DNA of 64,000 bases from Calothrix sp. PCC 7103 (GTDB lineage Bacteria > Cyanobacteriota > Cyanobacteriia > Cyanobacteriales > Nostocaceae). Of the stretch, positions 24,695-35,011 are shown in pieces. How positions within the stretch are numbered: the stretch's first letter is position 1; each line of letters begins with the position of its first letter. A model generated the notes under the pieces. It had not been told where the DNA came from, did not search any database, and was given only the letters and a program-made list of their open reading frames with translations. A program made the translations under genes and the position numbers. The stretch covers positions 5,243,595 to 5,307,594 of the forward strand of contig NZ_KB217478.1 of NCBI RefSeq assembly GCF_000331305.1. Reading direction: 5' to 3'.

Positions 24695-26920
24695 ATGGCA
24701 ACAAAATTTCCAAAATTTAGCCAGGATCTCGCACAAGATCCGACTACTCGTCGGCTCTGGTATGCGATGGCTACAGGGAATGATTTTGAAAGCCATGACG
24801 GGATGACGGAGGAAAATCTTTATCAAAGGATTTTCGCTACTCACTTCGGTCATGTAGCAATCATTTTCTTGTGGGCATCCAGCCTCAATTTCCATGTAGC
24901 TTGGCAAGGTAACTTTGAACAGTGGATTAAAGACCCTCTCCACATTCGCCCTATCGCTCACGCGATTTGGGACCCTCACTTCGGCAAACCAGCTATCGAA
25001 GCATTCACCCAAGGTGGCGCATCGAATCCAGTAAACATTACCTACTCTGGTATTTACCACTGGTGGTACACCATCGGGATACGTACTAACAACGACCTCT
25101 ACATGGGCGCCGTGTTTTTACTCCTGTTGGCAGCAGTGTTCTTGTTTGCAGGTTGGTTACATTTGCAACCCAAGTTCCGTCCTAGTCTTTCTTGGTTCAA
25201 GAGTGCAGAACCCCGTTTAAACCACCACTTAGCAGGTTTGTTCGGTGTAAGCTCCTTAGCTTGGACTGGTCACTTGGTACACGTTGCTATTCCTGAATCT
25301 CGTGGACAACACGTAGGCTGGGATAACTTCCTAAGTACATTGCCTCACCCCGAAGGTTTAACACCCTTCTTTACAGGAAACTGGGCTGCATACGCACAGA
25401 ATCCAGATACTGCGAATCACTTGTTTGGTACCTCAACAGGCGCCGGTACAGCAATTTTGACCTTCTTGGGCGGTTTCCACCCTCAAACAGAATCGCTGTG
25501 GTTGACCGACATGGCACACCACCACTTGGCAATTGCAGTTATCTTTATTGTTGCTGGTCATATGTACCGTACCAACTTTGGTATTGGTCACAGCATTAAA
25601 GAAATGCTCAACGCCAAAAACTTCTTTGGCACCAAGACCGAAGGTCAATTCAACCTGCCTCACCAAGGGCTGTATGACACTTATAACAATTCCCTACACT
25701 TCCAATTGTCTATACACTTGGCTGCGTTAGGAACTGTATTGTCATTAGTTGCACAACATATGTACGCTCTGCCTCCTTACGCTTTCATAGCTAAGGACTA
25801 CACTACACAGGCAGCACTGTACACACACCACCAGTACATAGCCGTTTTCTTAATGCTTGGTGCTTTTGCCCACGCAGCAATCTTCTGGGTACGTGACTAC
25901 GACCCCGAACAAAACAAAGGCAACGTACTCGACCGCGTGCTGAAGCACAAAGAAGCGATTATCTCGCACTTAAGCTGGGTATCCCTTTTCTTGGGTTTCC
26001 ACACCCTCAGCTTGTATGTACACAACGACGTAGTTGTTGCGTTTGGTACTCCTGAGAAACAAATCTTGATTGAGCCAGTATTTGCTCAATTCATTCAAGC
26101 ATCTCACGGTAAAGTTCTGTATGGAATGCAAACATTGCTCTCTAACCCAGACAGTGTTGCTTATACCGCTTACCCAAACTACGCTAACGTCTGGTTGCCT
26201 GGTTGGTTAGATGCAATCAACAACGGTACAAACTCTCTATTCTTAACCATCGGTCCCGGCGACTTTTTAGTACACCACGCCTTCGCGTTAGCTATCCACA
26301 CCACCGTATTGATTCTTGTCAAAGGTGCTTTGGATGCTCGTGGTTCTAAATTAATGCCAGACAAAAAAGACTTTGGTTATGCATTCCCTTGTGACGGTCC
26401 TGGTCGTGGCGGTACTTGCGACATTTCCGGTTGGGACTCGTTCTACCTAGCTACATTCTGGGCATTAAACACTGTCGGTTGGGTAACCTTCTACTGGCAC
26501 TGGAAGCATCTGGGTATTTGGCAAGGTAACGTAGCACAATTTAACGAAAACTCGACCTACTTAATGGGCTGGTTCCGCGATTACCTCTGGGCGAACTCCG
26601 CACAGTTAATCAACGGTTACAACCCATACGGTATGAACAACCTGTCAGTTTGGGCTTGGATGTTCCTCTTCGGACACCTTGTTTGGGCGACTGGCTTCAT
26701 GTTCCTCATCTCTTGGCGTGGTTACTGGCAAGAGTTGATAGAAACCTTGGTTTGGGCACACGAGCGCACTCCTCTTGCGAACCTAGTTCGTTGGAAAGAC
26801 AAGCCCGTTGCACTCTCCATCGTTCAAGGTCGCTTAGTCGGTTTAGCTCACTTCACAGTTGGCTATATCTTTACTTACGCAGCCTTCCTCATAGCTTCTA
26901 CGGCTAGTAAATTTGGATAA
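24695..26920 (+). CDS. psaB: Photosystem I P700 apoprotein A2
   Basis: This 741-residue protein starts [20 protein letters not shown]. The FX loop [12 protein letters not shown] gives C566 and C575, which complete the intersubunit 4Fe-4S cluster with PsaA. Chlorophyll-ligating histidine clusters match the family ([45 protein letters not shown]). It is likely co-transcribed with psaA and followed by a good terminator at 26951. Confidence 0.99.
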   Translation: MATKFPKFSQDLAQDPTTRRLWYAMATGNDFESHDGMTEENLYQRIFATHFGHVAIIFLWASSLNFHVAWQGNFEQWIKDPLHIRPIAHAIWDPHFGKPAIEAFTQGGASNPVNITYSGIYHWWYTIGIRTNNDLYMGAVFLLLLAAVFLFAGWLHLQPKFRPSLSWFKSAEPRLNHHLAGLFGVSSLAWTGHLVHVAIPESRGQHVGWDNFLSTLPHPEGLTPFFTGNWAAYAQNPDTANHLFGTSTGAGTAILTFLGGFHPQTESLWLTDMAHHHLAIAVIFIVAGHMYRTNFGIGHSIKEMLNAKNFFGTKTEGQFNLPHQGLYDTYNNSLHFQLSIHLAALGTVLSLVAQHMYALPPYAFIAKDYTTQAALYTHHQYIAVFLMLGAFAHAAIFWVRDYDPEQNKGNVLDRVLKHKEAIISHLSWVSLFLGFHTLSLYVHNDVVVAFGTPEKQILIEPVFAQFIQASHGKVLYGMQTLLSNPDSVAYTAYPNYANVWLPGWLDAINNGTNSLFLTIGPGDFLVHHAFALAIHTTVLILVKGALDARGSKLMPDKKDFGYAFPCDGPGRGGTCDISGWDSFYLATFWALNTVGWVTFYWHWKHLGIWQGNVAQFNENSTYLMGWFRDYLWANSAQLINGYNPYGMNNLSVWAWMFLFGHLVWATGFMFLISWRGYWQELIETLVWAHERTPLANLVRWKDKPVALSIVQGRLVGLAHFTVGYIFTYAAFLIASTASKFG

Positions 26921-26950
26921 CTCCAACTTCACACCTCTTAGCTAACTAAT

Positions 26951-26985
26951 AAAATCCCCTACCCATGTGGTGGGGGATTTTTTAT
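26951..26985 (+). terminator. Intrinsic terminator after psaB
   Basis: AAATCCCCTACC pairs with GGTGGGGGATTT (one G-T pair) around a 5-base loop and is followed by TTTATT. It lies 30 bases after the psaB stop codon, so it should end the psaAB transcript. Confidence 0.85.
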
Positions 26986-27010
26986 TGTCACTCTTGTCTT
27001 GTAGACCTCT

Positions 27011-27076
27011 CTTGTGGAGCGGGCATCCCTGCCCGCCCTTAAAAATTTAAACGGGCAAGGATGCCCATCCCACAAG
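27011..27076. repeat. Inverted pair of REP hairpins (BIME-like)
   Basis: CTTGTGGAG + CGGGCATCCCTGCCCG (27011-27037) is followed by the same unit in reverse (CGGGCAAGGATGCCC.. CACAAG, 27052-27076). Each unit is a GGAG tetranucleotide next to a short GC-rich palindrome, the layout of REP elements served by RAYT transposases. A RAYT gene starts about 220 bases downstream. Confidence 0.75.
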
Positions 27077-27112
27077 ATTTGAATCAAATACCCACAAGAT
27101 TTGAATCAAATA
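27069..27112. repeat. 22-base direct tandem repeat
   Basis: CCCACAAGATTTGAATCAAA occurs twice with a period of 22 bases, extending the tail of the REP unit. The duplication probably arose by slippage or aberrant REP transposition. From 27113 to the next REP at 27236 the sequence is AT-rich, with nothing recognisable. Confidence 0.65.
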
Positions 27113-27235
27113 TGTCAATGATAATCAAAACAGTTTACTTTATATAAAATATAAGAAAATTTAAATTGTACAAAGATTCTATTTATCACTAATAAATTAG
27201 AAAATATTTTTTGGTAAATGGGAAAGATATAAATG

Positions 27236-27261
27236 GCAGGCAAGGATGCCCGCTCCACAAG
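27236..27261 (-). repeat. REP hairpin upstream of the RAYT gene
   Basis: GGCAAGGATGCCCGCTCCACAAG is one REP unit read from the minus strand (GGAG tetranucleotide, then CGGGCATCCTTGCC). It is 32 bases before the transposase ATG and mirrors the copy at 27815. Confidence 0.75.
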
Positions 27262-27292
27262 ATGAATAATCAAAACCATTTACCAAATTTCA

Positions 27293-27760
27293 ATGCAAGA
27301 AACAAACTTTAAAGCTACCGAAAGAAACTTGCCTCATTGGGAATTAGATGGCGCCACTTATTTTATTACTTTTAATACTTGGCAAAAATTAGAACTCACC
27401 CCGGAAGCAAGACAAATAGTTTTAAATAGTTGTCTATTCTTTAATAATAAAAGGTATAAAATTCTAGTTTTAGTTGTGATGGCAGACCATGTGCATATCC
27501 TAATTGAACCTTGGCTGAAATCAGAAAATGAATATTGGTCAAACAGCAGTATTATGCACAGCATCAAAAGTTACAGTTCTAATCAAATCTTTAAAGCTAT
27601 CAAACACACAGGTATAATTTGGCAAGATGAACGATATGACCGAATAGTTAGAGATGAACAAGAGTTATTAGTATTTTGGGAATACATCAGACACAATCCA
27701 GTCAAAGCAGGATTTTCTAATACCCCAGAAGAATACCCTTTTTTTTGGCAAACATCATAA
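27293..27760 (+). CDS. REP-associated tyrosine transposase (RAYT, IS200/Y1-like)
   Basis: This 155-residue protein starts with the typical PHWELDGATYFITFNTW. It has the HUH motif in MADHVHILIEP (H66, H68) and the catalytic tyrosine in WEYIRHNPVKAGF (Y131). RAYTs are single-copy Y1 transposases that nick single-stranded DNA at REP palindromes. Here matching REP hairpins lie on both sides in inverted orientation, and more lie at 27011 and about 29715-29806. All motifs are intact, so it may be active. It is the only apparently functional mobile enzyme in the window. Confidence 0.9.
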   Translation: MQETNFKATERNLPHWELDGATYFITFNTWQKLELTPEARQIVLNSCLFFNNKRYKILVLVVMADHVHILIEPWLKSENEYWSNSSIMHSIKSYSSNQIFKAIKHTGIIWQDERYDRIVRDEQELLVFWEYIRHNPVKAGFSNTPEEYPFFWQTS

Positions 27761-27814
27761 TCAATTCTAGTACTTAATATCATTTTACCAAAAGCTAATA
27801 TAACTGCCCCACTT

Positions 27815-27842
27815 CTTGTGGAGCGGGCATCCTTGCCCGCCT
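27815..27842 (+). repeat. REP hairpin downstream of the RAYT gene
   Basis: CTTGTGGAG then CGGGCATCCTTGCCCG: GGAG tetranucleotide plus a perfect short stem. It is in the opposite orientation to the upstream copy, so the transposase gene sits inside an inverted REP pair. Confidence 0.75.
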
Positions 27843-27933
27843 CTAACCCTCTTAACAACAAAATAAAGATTACCTTTAGTACAAGTTGCTCAAGTAAAAA
27901 ACTACAATATTATAATTAATGTGTAACTAGGCA

Positions 27934-28068
27934 ATGACTATCAGAAAAACACAAGCTGAACGTCAAGCTATTATTTACGAAATTATTGATACACAACCAG
28001 ATTACTTTTTATTAGGAGTAAGAAACGCTGGTTTAGACCCATATGTCGATTTTGCAGGTCTTTTATAG
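27934..28068 (+). CDS. Small ORF of 44 codons, possibly a fragment
   Basis: ATG at 27934 encodes MTIRKTQAERQAIIYEIIDT and ends at TAG 28066-28068, overlapping the end of the broken gene on the other strand. The sequence is protein-like but not recognised. It may be a truncated gene in this decaying zone or a chance frame. No convincing ribosome site is seen. Confidence 0.3.
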   Translation: MTIRKTQAERQAIIYEIIDTQPDYFLLGVRNAGLDPYVDFAGLL

Positions 28069-29025
28069 TAAGTTATACATCGCTTCATCATCAAAATCTT
28101 GTACACAAAGCCAATGAGCATTTGTACCAGTACGAGCGCGCGCAAAATCAACTAACCAGTCAGTGCCTAAACCAGGTATCTTCAAAGAAGGAAAGACTGT
28201 CACCCATAGCTCAATACCCCATCGTAATTGATCGCAATTCACGGCTTCTCGTAATATTTGCTCAATCGGTTCAGGGTCAAAAATAGCAGTTGATTCTTTT
28301 GTAAACCCTTGTGACAAAAAAACTATTTGGAAGTTGTCTACTTGTAGCAAGAATTTTGTTTACTAATAATTCGCGGTAACGTTTAGTATCTCCAGTTTCT
28401 CGTTCATACACAGCAACCGAACTACTAAAAACTTCGCGTGCTAACAAAGGAACTTGTACCGCCCAAGGCAACTGGGTGTAAGTTTGACCAGCAGCCCAAG
28501 CTGTTATATTTGGTCTAAATCTTCATTAGCAGCAACACGTATTTCTAATTGACGTACTCGCGCTTCTAGGTTGTTAAGCCTTGCACCAACTTGTTGTACT
28601 AATTTGTCAAATTGGCTATTAAGCGCTAATAATGCTTCTTCTTGTTTTTGTAAGCGTTGTTTTTGACTGCGAATAGCGTCGCGCGCTTCGAGTAAAGAAT
28701 TTTGAGTAACTTCTAAAGCAACTTGGCTAATACGAAGCGAGTCAGTTAATTCCAGTACCCAGTTATATAATGCCTCTTGACCTGCCAGAATATTGCCATC
28801 TAACAAAAGCTTTCGCTTCTTATCGCTGCCATCCAACTTGTCAATTAATTGATTAAACCAACCACGACTTTTGCGGTAGCGGATAATATCTTTGCTAACT
28901 TGGATACCATTTACTAAGTCAATAAGGGCCTTATCACTGACTACCGGAACTTGATGCTGGATCTCTTTTAGCTTACAAGTAGAGGGACTAATAACACCAA
29001 TAATTGATTTTTGCTGGTTAAGCAT
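28063..29025 (-). pseudogene. Coiled-coil protein gene broken by two frameshifts (RdcB-like?)
   Basis: Three pieces in different frames read as one protein. 29025-28504 gives MLNQQKSIIGVISPS.. with a coiled coil (ARDAIRSQKQRLQKQEEALLALNSQFDKLVQQV) ending VAANEDLDQI. About 28500-28340 continues with TAWAAGQTYTQLPWAVQVPLLAREVFSSSVAVYERETGDT. About 28340-28063 ends with EPIEQILREAVNCDQLRWGIELWVTVFPSLKIPG. The first break looks like one missing A in CAAATAATAACA at about 28503. Intact relatives in cyanobacteria are, as I recall, annotated as regulator-like (RdcB family) and lie next to dynamin-like genes; that name is tentative. The 5' piece may still be translated. Confidence 0.6.
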
Positions 29026-29067
29026 ACTGTTTATGCCCTTGTCGTGTAGATATATAAGAGTGGTTTT

Positions 29068-29907
29068 TCATGATTTATTCTGTATTAACTCATCGGCACG
29101 CCGTAGATTTTTATTGCTTTTTGCTGTATTATCTTGACTTTGTACAAGTAAATAATTAAACTCATTTACTAATTTCTCTCTTTCTTCAGCTTTAAGTTTT
29201 TGGTCTAACTGTGCTTGCGTTAAACTATCGCAATAACTACTCAAGTAAATATTTAGCTCTTCAAAAAATAAATCAATACGTTCTTTAAAATCTTCTTCAA
29301 GGTATTGATTTACTCCACGCTTGATATTAACTATGCTTTGCTCAATCATTCTATTTGATTCATCAACTATTTCCTGTAAAGAAACAGTGTAAAACTCTTC
29401 TTTTTTATCTGGTCTTTTAACCTGAATTTTTTGAGTTTGAGGTACTATCCAAAACCAATGCGAAAACTTTCTTTTTTTAACTTCCTTAGTTTCGTATCCT
29501 TGGTCTACCCATCTTGTGTTAGATTTAATACTTGGTTTAGCAAATTTAATATGTTCAGAATCTAAATTAGGTGTTGGTAACGAAAGACTTACATTAAAAT
29601 TTTCATTCAAACGGTCACGCGCTCTTTTGATAATAGGCTTAGTTTCTTTATCTAAAAAACTAGTTAACTCTTGACGAGAATTTTCAATTATCTTTCTGAC
29701 TTGTTCCAAAATTCTCTTGTGGGGTGGACATCCAAGCAAACGCCCACCTTTAGAACAAGCAAGCCATACCACTTTCGGAACGGGCAAGGATGCCCATTCC
29801 ACAAGATAATCATTCCACAAGATTAATCTAAACAAATTGATACAAAAGCTTAAGTAGAGTAAACTTTTTGTAACTTTCTTAGCATTTCTGAGGTATTCTG
29901 CTATCAA
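29068..29907 (-). pseudogene. Dynamin-like protein remnant lacking its GTPase domain
   Basis: Residues from about 65 on (IIENSRQELTSFLDKETKPIIKRA.. VDESNRMIEQSIVNIKRGVNQYLEEDFKERIDLFFEELN..) resemble the helical stalk of bacterial dynamin-like proteins. No P-loop or other G-motif is present. Residues about 25-62 (LVEWASLPVPKVVWLACSKGG) are a chance translation of inserted REP sequence. The gene has therefore lost its front end and picked up REP DNA. It ends 42 bases before the broken coiled-coil gene, an association I believe is also seen in intact loci. Confidence 0.5.
29715..29806. repeat. Degenerate REP pair inside the dynamin-like remnant
   Basis: CTTGTGGGGTGGACATCC (from 29715) is a decayed forward unit and CGGGCAAGGATGCCCATTCCACAAG (29780-29804) a well-kept reverse unit; another ATTCCACAAGATT follows at about 29810. 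Together they form the same inverted pair as at 27011-27076. Confidence 0.7.
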
Positions 29908-29958
29908 GTAACGCGCGCTTCGTAACCTAAAAGAAAGTTCGCTACATAAAAATCGCCA

Positions 29959-31041
29959 ATGATAACACTCTTCGATTCCATCAAAGTCGGCGCCTTAACG
30001 CTACCAAACCGTATGGTAATGGCGCCACTGACACGAGGACGGGCAGAAAGCGATGGTACACCCACTGAGATAATGGTGGAATATTATCGGCAACGTGCAA
30101 CAGCAGGATTAATAATTAGTGAAGCAACTTCAATATCACCGTTTGGTATAGGTTGGGTAAACGCTCCCACAATCTTTAAACCCGACGATATTACAAACTG
30201 GCAAGCTGTAACTGATGCAGTCCATCAAGCAGATGGTCGTATATTCTTACAACTTTGGCACATGGGCAGAGTATCACACCCTGACTTTCTCAACGGACAA
30301 CAACCAGTTGGGCCCTCAGCTATTGCAGCTAAAGGTGATGCCCATACACCACTAGGTAAAAAACCTTACGTTACACCACGCGAACTAACAGTAGAAGAAA
30401 TTCACGCAACTGTTGCAGACTACGCCACAGCTACTCAAAACGCGCGTGAAGCTGGATTTGATGGTGTAGAAATACACGGCGCCAATGGTTATTTAATTGA
30501 TGAATTTTTACGAGATAGTGCAAATAAACGTAACGATGAATATGGTGGCGCCATACAAAACCGTGCGCGCTTCATGTTAGAAGTTGTCGAAGCCGTAGTT
30601 TCTGCTTGGAGTGCCGACTGTGTAGGCATTAGACTATCACCAGCAAATCCCTACAATGATATGAGTGATAGCGACCCTATTGGATTATTTACTTATGCTG
30701 CTGAACAATTAAATAAATTTGAACTTGCCTATTTACACGTTCTCGAAGGACTTCCTGGTAGTGTGTTAGCAGGCCCAGAACCGCGCGTTACACCTCATAT
30801 TCGCCGAACGTACAATGGAATACTAGTGGTAAATGGTGGATATAACCAAGAGTTAGGCGCCAAAGCTTTAGAAAATAACGAAGCGGATTTAATCGCTTAC
30901 GGTACTCTATTCCTTGCTAATCCTGATTTAGTCGAACGTTTCCGCAAAGGTACATCGCTTAATACTCCAGATTCTCATACGTTTTACACTCCTGGAGAGA
31001 AAGGTTATACTGATTACCCAGCTTTAACCGCTGTTGGCTAA
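29959..31041 (+). CDS. Old yellow enzyme family alkene reductase
   Basis: This 360-residue FMN oxidoreductase opens LFDSIKVGALTLPNRMVMAPLTRGRA. The substrate-binding residues appear as DGVEIHGANGYLIDEFLRDSANKRNDEYGG. It has LQLWHMGRVSHP and, near the end, GAKALENNEADLIAYGTLFLANPDL. OYEs reduce activated C=C bonds with NAD(P)H. The length is normal and the gene stands alone. Five GGCGCC sites lie in it. Confidence 0.95.
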   Translation: MITLFDSIKVGALTLPNRMVMAPLTRGRAESDGTPTEIMVEYYRQRATAGLIISEATSISPFGIGWVNAPTIFKPDDITNWQAVTDAVHQADGRIFLQLWHMGRVSHPDFLNGQQPVGPSAIAAKGDAHTPLGKKPYVTPRELTVEEIHATVADYATATQNAREAGFDGVEIHGANGYLIDEFLRDSANKRNDEYGGAIQNRARFMLEVVEAVVSAWSADCVGIRLSPANPYNDMSDSDPIGLFTYAAEQLNKFELAYLHVLEGLPGSVLAGPEPRVTPHIRRTYNGILVVNGGYNQELGAKALENNEADLIAYGTLFLANPDLVERFRKGTSLNTPDSHTFYTPGEKGYTDYPALTAVG

Positions 31042-31118
31042 GTAAGGAAATTAATAAAGGGTATTTTTACAGGCACCTTCTTTATGGCACTGTTTAATTT
31101 GTGTAGTAATGTTTAATT

Positions 31119-31208
31119 TGTCATGCTGAACGGAGTGAAGCATCTGATTATGTAGTTAGTAAGGCATAAACTGACATTAAGAGATTCTTCGCTTCGCTCA
31201 GAATGACA
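31119..31208. repeat. Long imperfect hairpin repeat
   Basis: TGTCATGCTGAACGGAGTG.. (31119-31145) is complementary to ..CTTCGCTCAGAATGACA (31182-31208), with about 36 bases between. It lies between convergent genes, so it may serve as a bidirectional terminator or be a dispersed repeat copy. Confidence 0.7.
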
Positions 31209-31229
31209 TTGAGAGATTTTTTGCTTTGA

Positions 31230-32342
31230 TTAGAATAATGTTTGATACGTTTGCATCAGTGCTTGTTCAATTGACCCCAAACTTTTATATGCTCTTACTA
31301 TTTGATGTGCAGGAGTTTCGCGCTTCTCTAAAAAACCTTTAAGCGGCGCCAGTAACTCAACATCAGGGTCATTATCATTATTAAGAGCAACTTCAGCAGC
31401 GTGAATAACTTGAGTTGCAGCGCCAAAAATTTCTTCGTTGTCGAATGCTTCTTGGGCAGAAAGTTGATGTAACGCAGCATCGGGAACAATCGCTCGACCT
31501 GTTAAAGTTGTGTCTAGCACTAAACCCTTTAATAAAGCTAATATCCCAGCATAAATACTAAAATCATCACAGCTATCACAAGCCTTAAATTCAATTCGAC
31601 CTACTTCTGCTGGTAAACGCGCAATTTTAGTAAGTGCAGGAATACTTGAAATAAGTTGTTCTTGTTTTGCTACAAATACCCGTGTTGCCGCACGCTTTCC
31701 TGTACGAATAAACGTTCTTGCTGATAATCCTTCCCATAAAGTACCCTCATAAAAAGGAGAGCTATAGCTAAAAGGAACAATATAGGGACTGTAATAAGTT
31801 AACTTCTGACCAATCTCAATTACATGCTCTACTGGTAAATCAGCCATTGAGATATTTAAATCTGGTCCATATGAAACCATATAAATATTAACCGTTTGTT
31901 CATCTGGATATGCCTGCAACTCACTAATCTCAAAAGCATTTAACGGTGGTTGAGGTTCATATTTTGATTGGTAAGGGTTGTAACTAATTAGAACTGGAGA
32001 AAGTCCAAACTTAGACGCAACATCGCACAGTAAAGAGAAACTCTCATTTAGTTCTGTAATAGTATCTTGAATACTAGAGTGAATCGTAGTGCGTATCTCA
32101 ATTCCTTTTGGTACGCATTCCACAAACTCCTCAGACTCTGAATAACGCTCAAACCCTTCAATATACCATCTTTTTTTTCTAATCCCAGCATCCCCCATAT
32201 GCAGGTGTAAATAATCATCAGCATACTCTGGTAATGCTTCAATTATTTGATTAAAATCAGCAAACTTTGCACGTGAAAAATCAACAAATTTTCCTGCTAA
32301 GGAGACGAAAGCAACCTCGTGTTCTATGCCAAAATTAAACAT
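31230..32342 (-). CDS. Glutamate-cysteine ligase-like protein (GCS2 family)
   Basis: This 370-residue protein starts MFNFGIEHEVAFV, the G-x-E-x-E/H-E opening of GCS2-type carboxylate-amine ligases. It continues with KGIEIRTTIHSS and LPAEVGRIEFKACDSCDDFSIYAGILALLKG, the later acidic and His/Arg segment. The likely role is the ATP-dependent ligation step towards glutathione or a related gamma-glutamyl product. Cyanobacterial GshA enzymes have a similar length, but I cannot separate true GshA from relatives by eye. It is transcribed alone, between two hairpin repeats. Confidence 0.65.
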   Translation of the reverse strand: MFNFGIEHEVAFVSLAGKFVDFSRAKFADFNQIIEALPEYADDYLHLHMGDAGIRKKRWYIEGFERYSESEEFVECVPKGIEIRTTIHSSIQDTITELNESFSLLCDVASKFGLSPVLISYNPYQSKYEPQPPLNAFEISELQAYPDEQTVNIYMVSYGPDLNISMADLPVEHVIEIGQKLTYYSPYIVPFSYSSPFYEGTLWEGLSARTFIRTGKRAATRVFVAKQEQLISSIPALTKIARLPAEVGRIEFKACDSCDDFSIYAGILALLKGLVLDTTLTGRAIVPDAALHQLSAQEAFDNEEIFGAATQVIHAAEVALNNDNDPDVELLAPLKGFLEKRETPAHQIVRAYKSLGSIEQALMQTYQTLF

Positions 32343-32367
32343 TATTCACACCTTGAAACATTTGCAA

Positions 32368-32463
32368 GCAAATTCGACGGATATAACAGATAGTTGATTT
32401 TTTTCAATTGAATGAGCCTTAAAAGCTTACTATCACAAATAACTCATCCGTTACATCCGTTGC
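32368..32463. repeat. CCGTTACAT hairpin element, copy 2 (degenerate)
   Basis: The right arm (from 32445, AACTCATCCGTTACATCCG including its lead-in) is identical to part of the element at 11012-11123. The left arm (about 32368-32393) still pairs over CGGATATAACAGAT with two mismatches. The rest of the 32343-32821 gap is AT-rich and holds nothing else recognisable beyond a presumed promoter for the next gene. Confidence 0.6.
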
Positions 32464-32821
32464 TAATTTACTCCTACTACTTGCCAAAGATTAGCAAATA
32501 ACTTATAAATAATACTGTCTACTTAGATACATTGACTATTGTAATTACTAGTATTGTTTTATACAAGTATTGTTTACTTAATTTGATTGCAAATAATTAG
32601 AAATAATTAGAAATTATTCTCAATATTGACATGAAAATTATACTGTAATATTCGATATAAAATCTGTCACAAATGGATTAAAGAATAAAATAAAATACTT
32701 AAACTAGAAACAAATGATAAAATACCTAATACTAAAATCCTCAATTTCCCAATTTTTACCCTTACTGCCTTAACTTACCGTTCGCTAGTATGGACATAAA
32801 TACAGCTTTAGGCATGACTTT

Positions 32822-33508
32822 ATGATGAGTGCGGTAAAATCTCCTTACAGCAGCGAACAAGTGAGTGCGTGGTTGCGCGGGTTGCTCGCTATTGCTTGGG
32901 CAGATGGCGATTTTGATGACCAAGAACAGCAGTTAATTGCTAGCATTACCGAAAATGAGTTAGCTCCTGGCTTAGTAATCGAGTCACTAGAAGATATTTC
33001 GCCAGAAGAACTAGCAATTGTACTAGGTAAAGGTACACCCCTAGCAGAAAATTTCTTACGAACTGCCGTGATGGTGGCAATTGCCGATGGTACATATACC
33101 AAAAGTGAAGACTACATGCTTCATGAGTTGTGTAAAGCTTTAGGTGAACCAGAAAATATCCTTGAAGCTTTACGTCACACCCTTGAACATCCAAAACAAA
33201 TTTACTCAGCAACGTCACAAGCTATAACTACAACTCCCAATCGTCAACACCCAGATGCGCTTCATCCACTGCGTGACTGGCTAGATAAGCTCGAAATTCA
33301 TGACCCTAGAGTTGCGCGTTTCTTGTGTAAAATGATTCCCTCGCAATGTCCATTTGAACGTGATGTAACTTTATTTAAACGCAAAATAGTTCATATTCCT
33401 CCCCTATGTAAACTCAATCCCATCTACGAACAACTAGTAGGGTTGCGTTTTCGTGCGCTTTCTTACTTAGCTGATGATTGTGGTGAGGATGTCACCCCGT
33501 ATATATAA
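32822..33508 (+). CDS. TerB-like plus Mo-dependent nitrogenase C-terminal domain protein
   Basis: This 228-residue protein has a TerB-like helical N-terminus (YSSEQVSAWLRGLLAIAWADGDFDDQEQQLIASITE and VAIADGTYTKSEDYMLHELC, acidic metal-binding loops). A Mo-dependent nitrogenase-like domain follows (PLRDWLDKLEIHDPRVARFLCKMIPSQCPFERDV..PLCKLNPIYEQLVGLRFRALSYL). The second domain is found widely in cyanobacteria and is not itself nitrogenase. Function unknown. Two ATGs in tandem form the start. Confidence 0.85.
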   Translation: MMSAVKSPYSSEQVSAWLRGLLAIAWADGDFDDQEQQLIASITENELAPGLVIESLEDISPEELAIVLGKGTPLAENFLRTAVMVAIADGTYTKSEDYMLHELCKALGEPENILEALRHTLEHPKQIYSATSQAITTTPNRQHPDALHPLRDWLDKLEIHDPRVARFLCKMIPSQCPFERDVTLFKRKIVHIPPLCKLNPIYEQLVGLRFRALSYLADDCGEDVTPYI

Positions 33509-33511
33509 AGT

Positions 33512-33574
33512 AGGGTGCGTAACGCGATTAACAATTCTTATACGAAGCGCTTGTTCTAATCGCGTCATGCACCT
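33512..33574. repeat. GGTGCGT hairpin repeat, copy 1
   Basis: AGGGTGCGTAACGCGATTA pairs with TAATCGCGTCATGCACCT. A related hairpin lies at 33630-33692. It is a dispersed intergenic repeat and a possible terminator of the preceding gene. Confidence 0.7.
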
Positions 33575-33629
33575 CATAAATATATCAGCTATATATCTAT
33601 AATATATAGGCTCTTGATTATTAACTTGT

Positions 33630-33692
33630 AAGGTGCGTGACGCTACTAGGTTATTAGCTTCGTTCTAAGATTGTAATAGCGTCACACACCCT
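33630..33692. repeat. GGTGCGT hairpin repeat, copy 2
   Basis: AAGGTGCGTGACGCTACTA pairs with TAATAGCGTCACACACCCT. It is the second member of the pair, immediately before obgE. Confidence 0.7.
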
Positions 33693-33699
33693 ATTCTAA

Positions 33700-34752
<1,053 letters not shown>

Positions 34753-34912
34753 ATAACTTCAATTCTGTTATTTTATCATTTAAAGTCTCATATTCTATTC
34801 AAAGGGAAAACAAGCTCGTACCAAAGCGACTTTAATCCCTTAGATATAATACTCGTGGAATATCAAACCGCGAGGCAATTACTGCTGTTAAAAAACAGGT
34901 AGAGACCCTTAT

Positions 34913-35011
34913 GAAGCAGCTTTTGCAGCTCCTTTTTACGTCAAAAATCCTTGGAAAGTTGTAACAGAACTAAATGCACTTCTTGATAAATGCCGTAACA
35001 AACATCAGTGA
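34913..35011 (+). pseudogene. C-terminal gene fragment, unidentified
   Basis: The frame reads RDPYEAAFAAPFYVKNPWKV.. ending in a normal stop at 35009-35011. A stop codon directly precedes it, and a plausible earlier piece (SNREAITAVKKQVET) lies in another frame just upstream. It looks like the end of a decayed gene, not recognised. The rest of 34753-34912 shows no clear feature. Confidence 0.35.

Noticed and set aside
32822-33508. Mo-dependent nitrogenase-like domain as evidence of a nif cluster
   Set aside because: This domain is found in many cyanobacterial proteins unrelated to nifHDK, and no nif gene is in the window.
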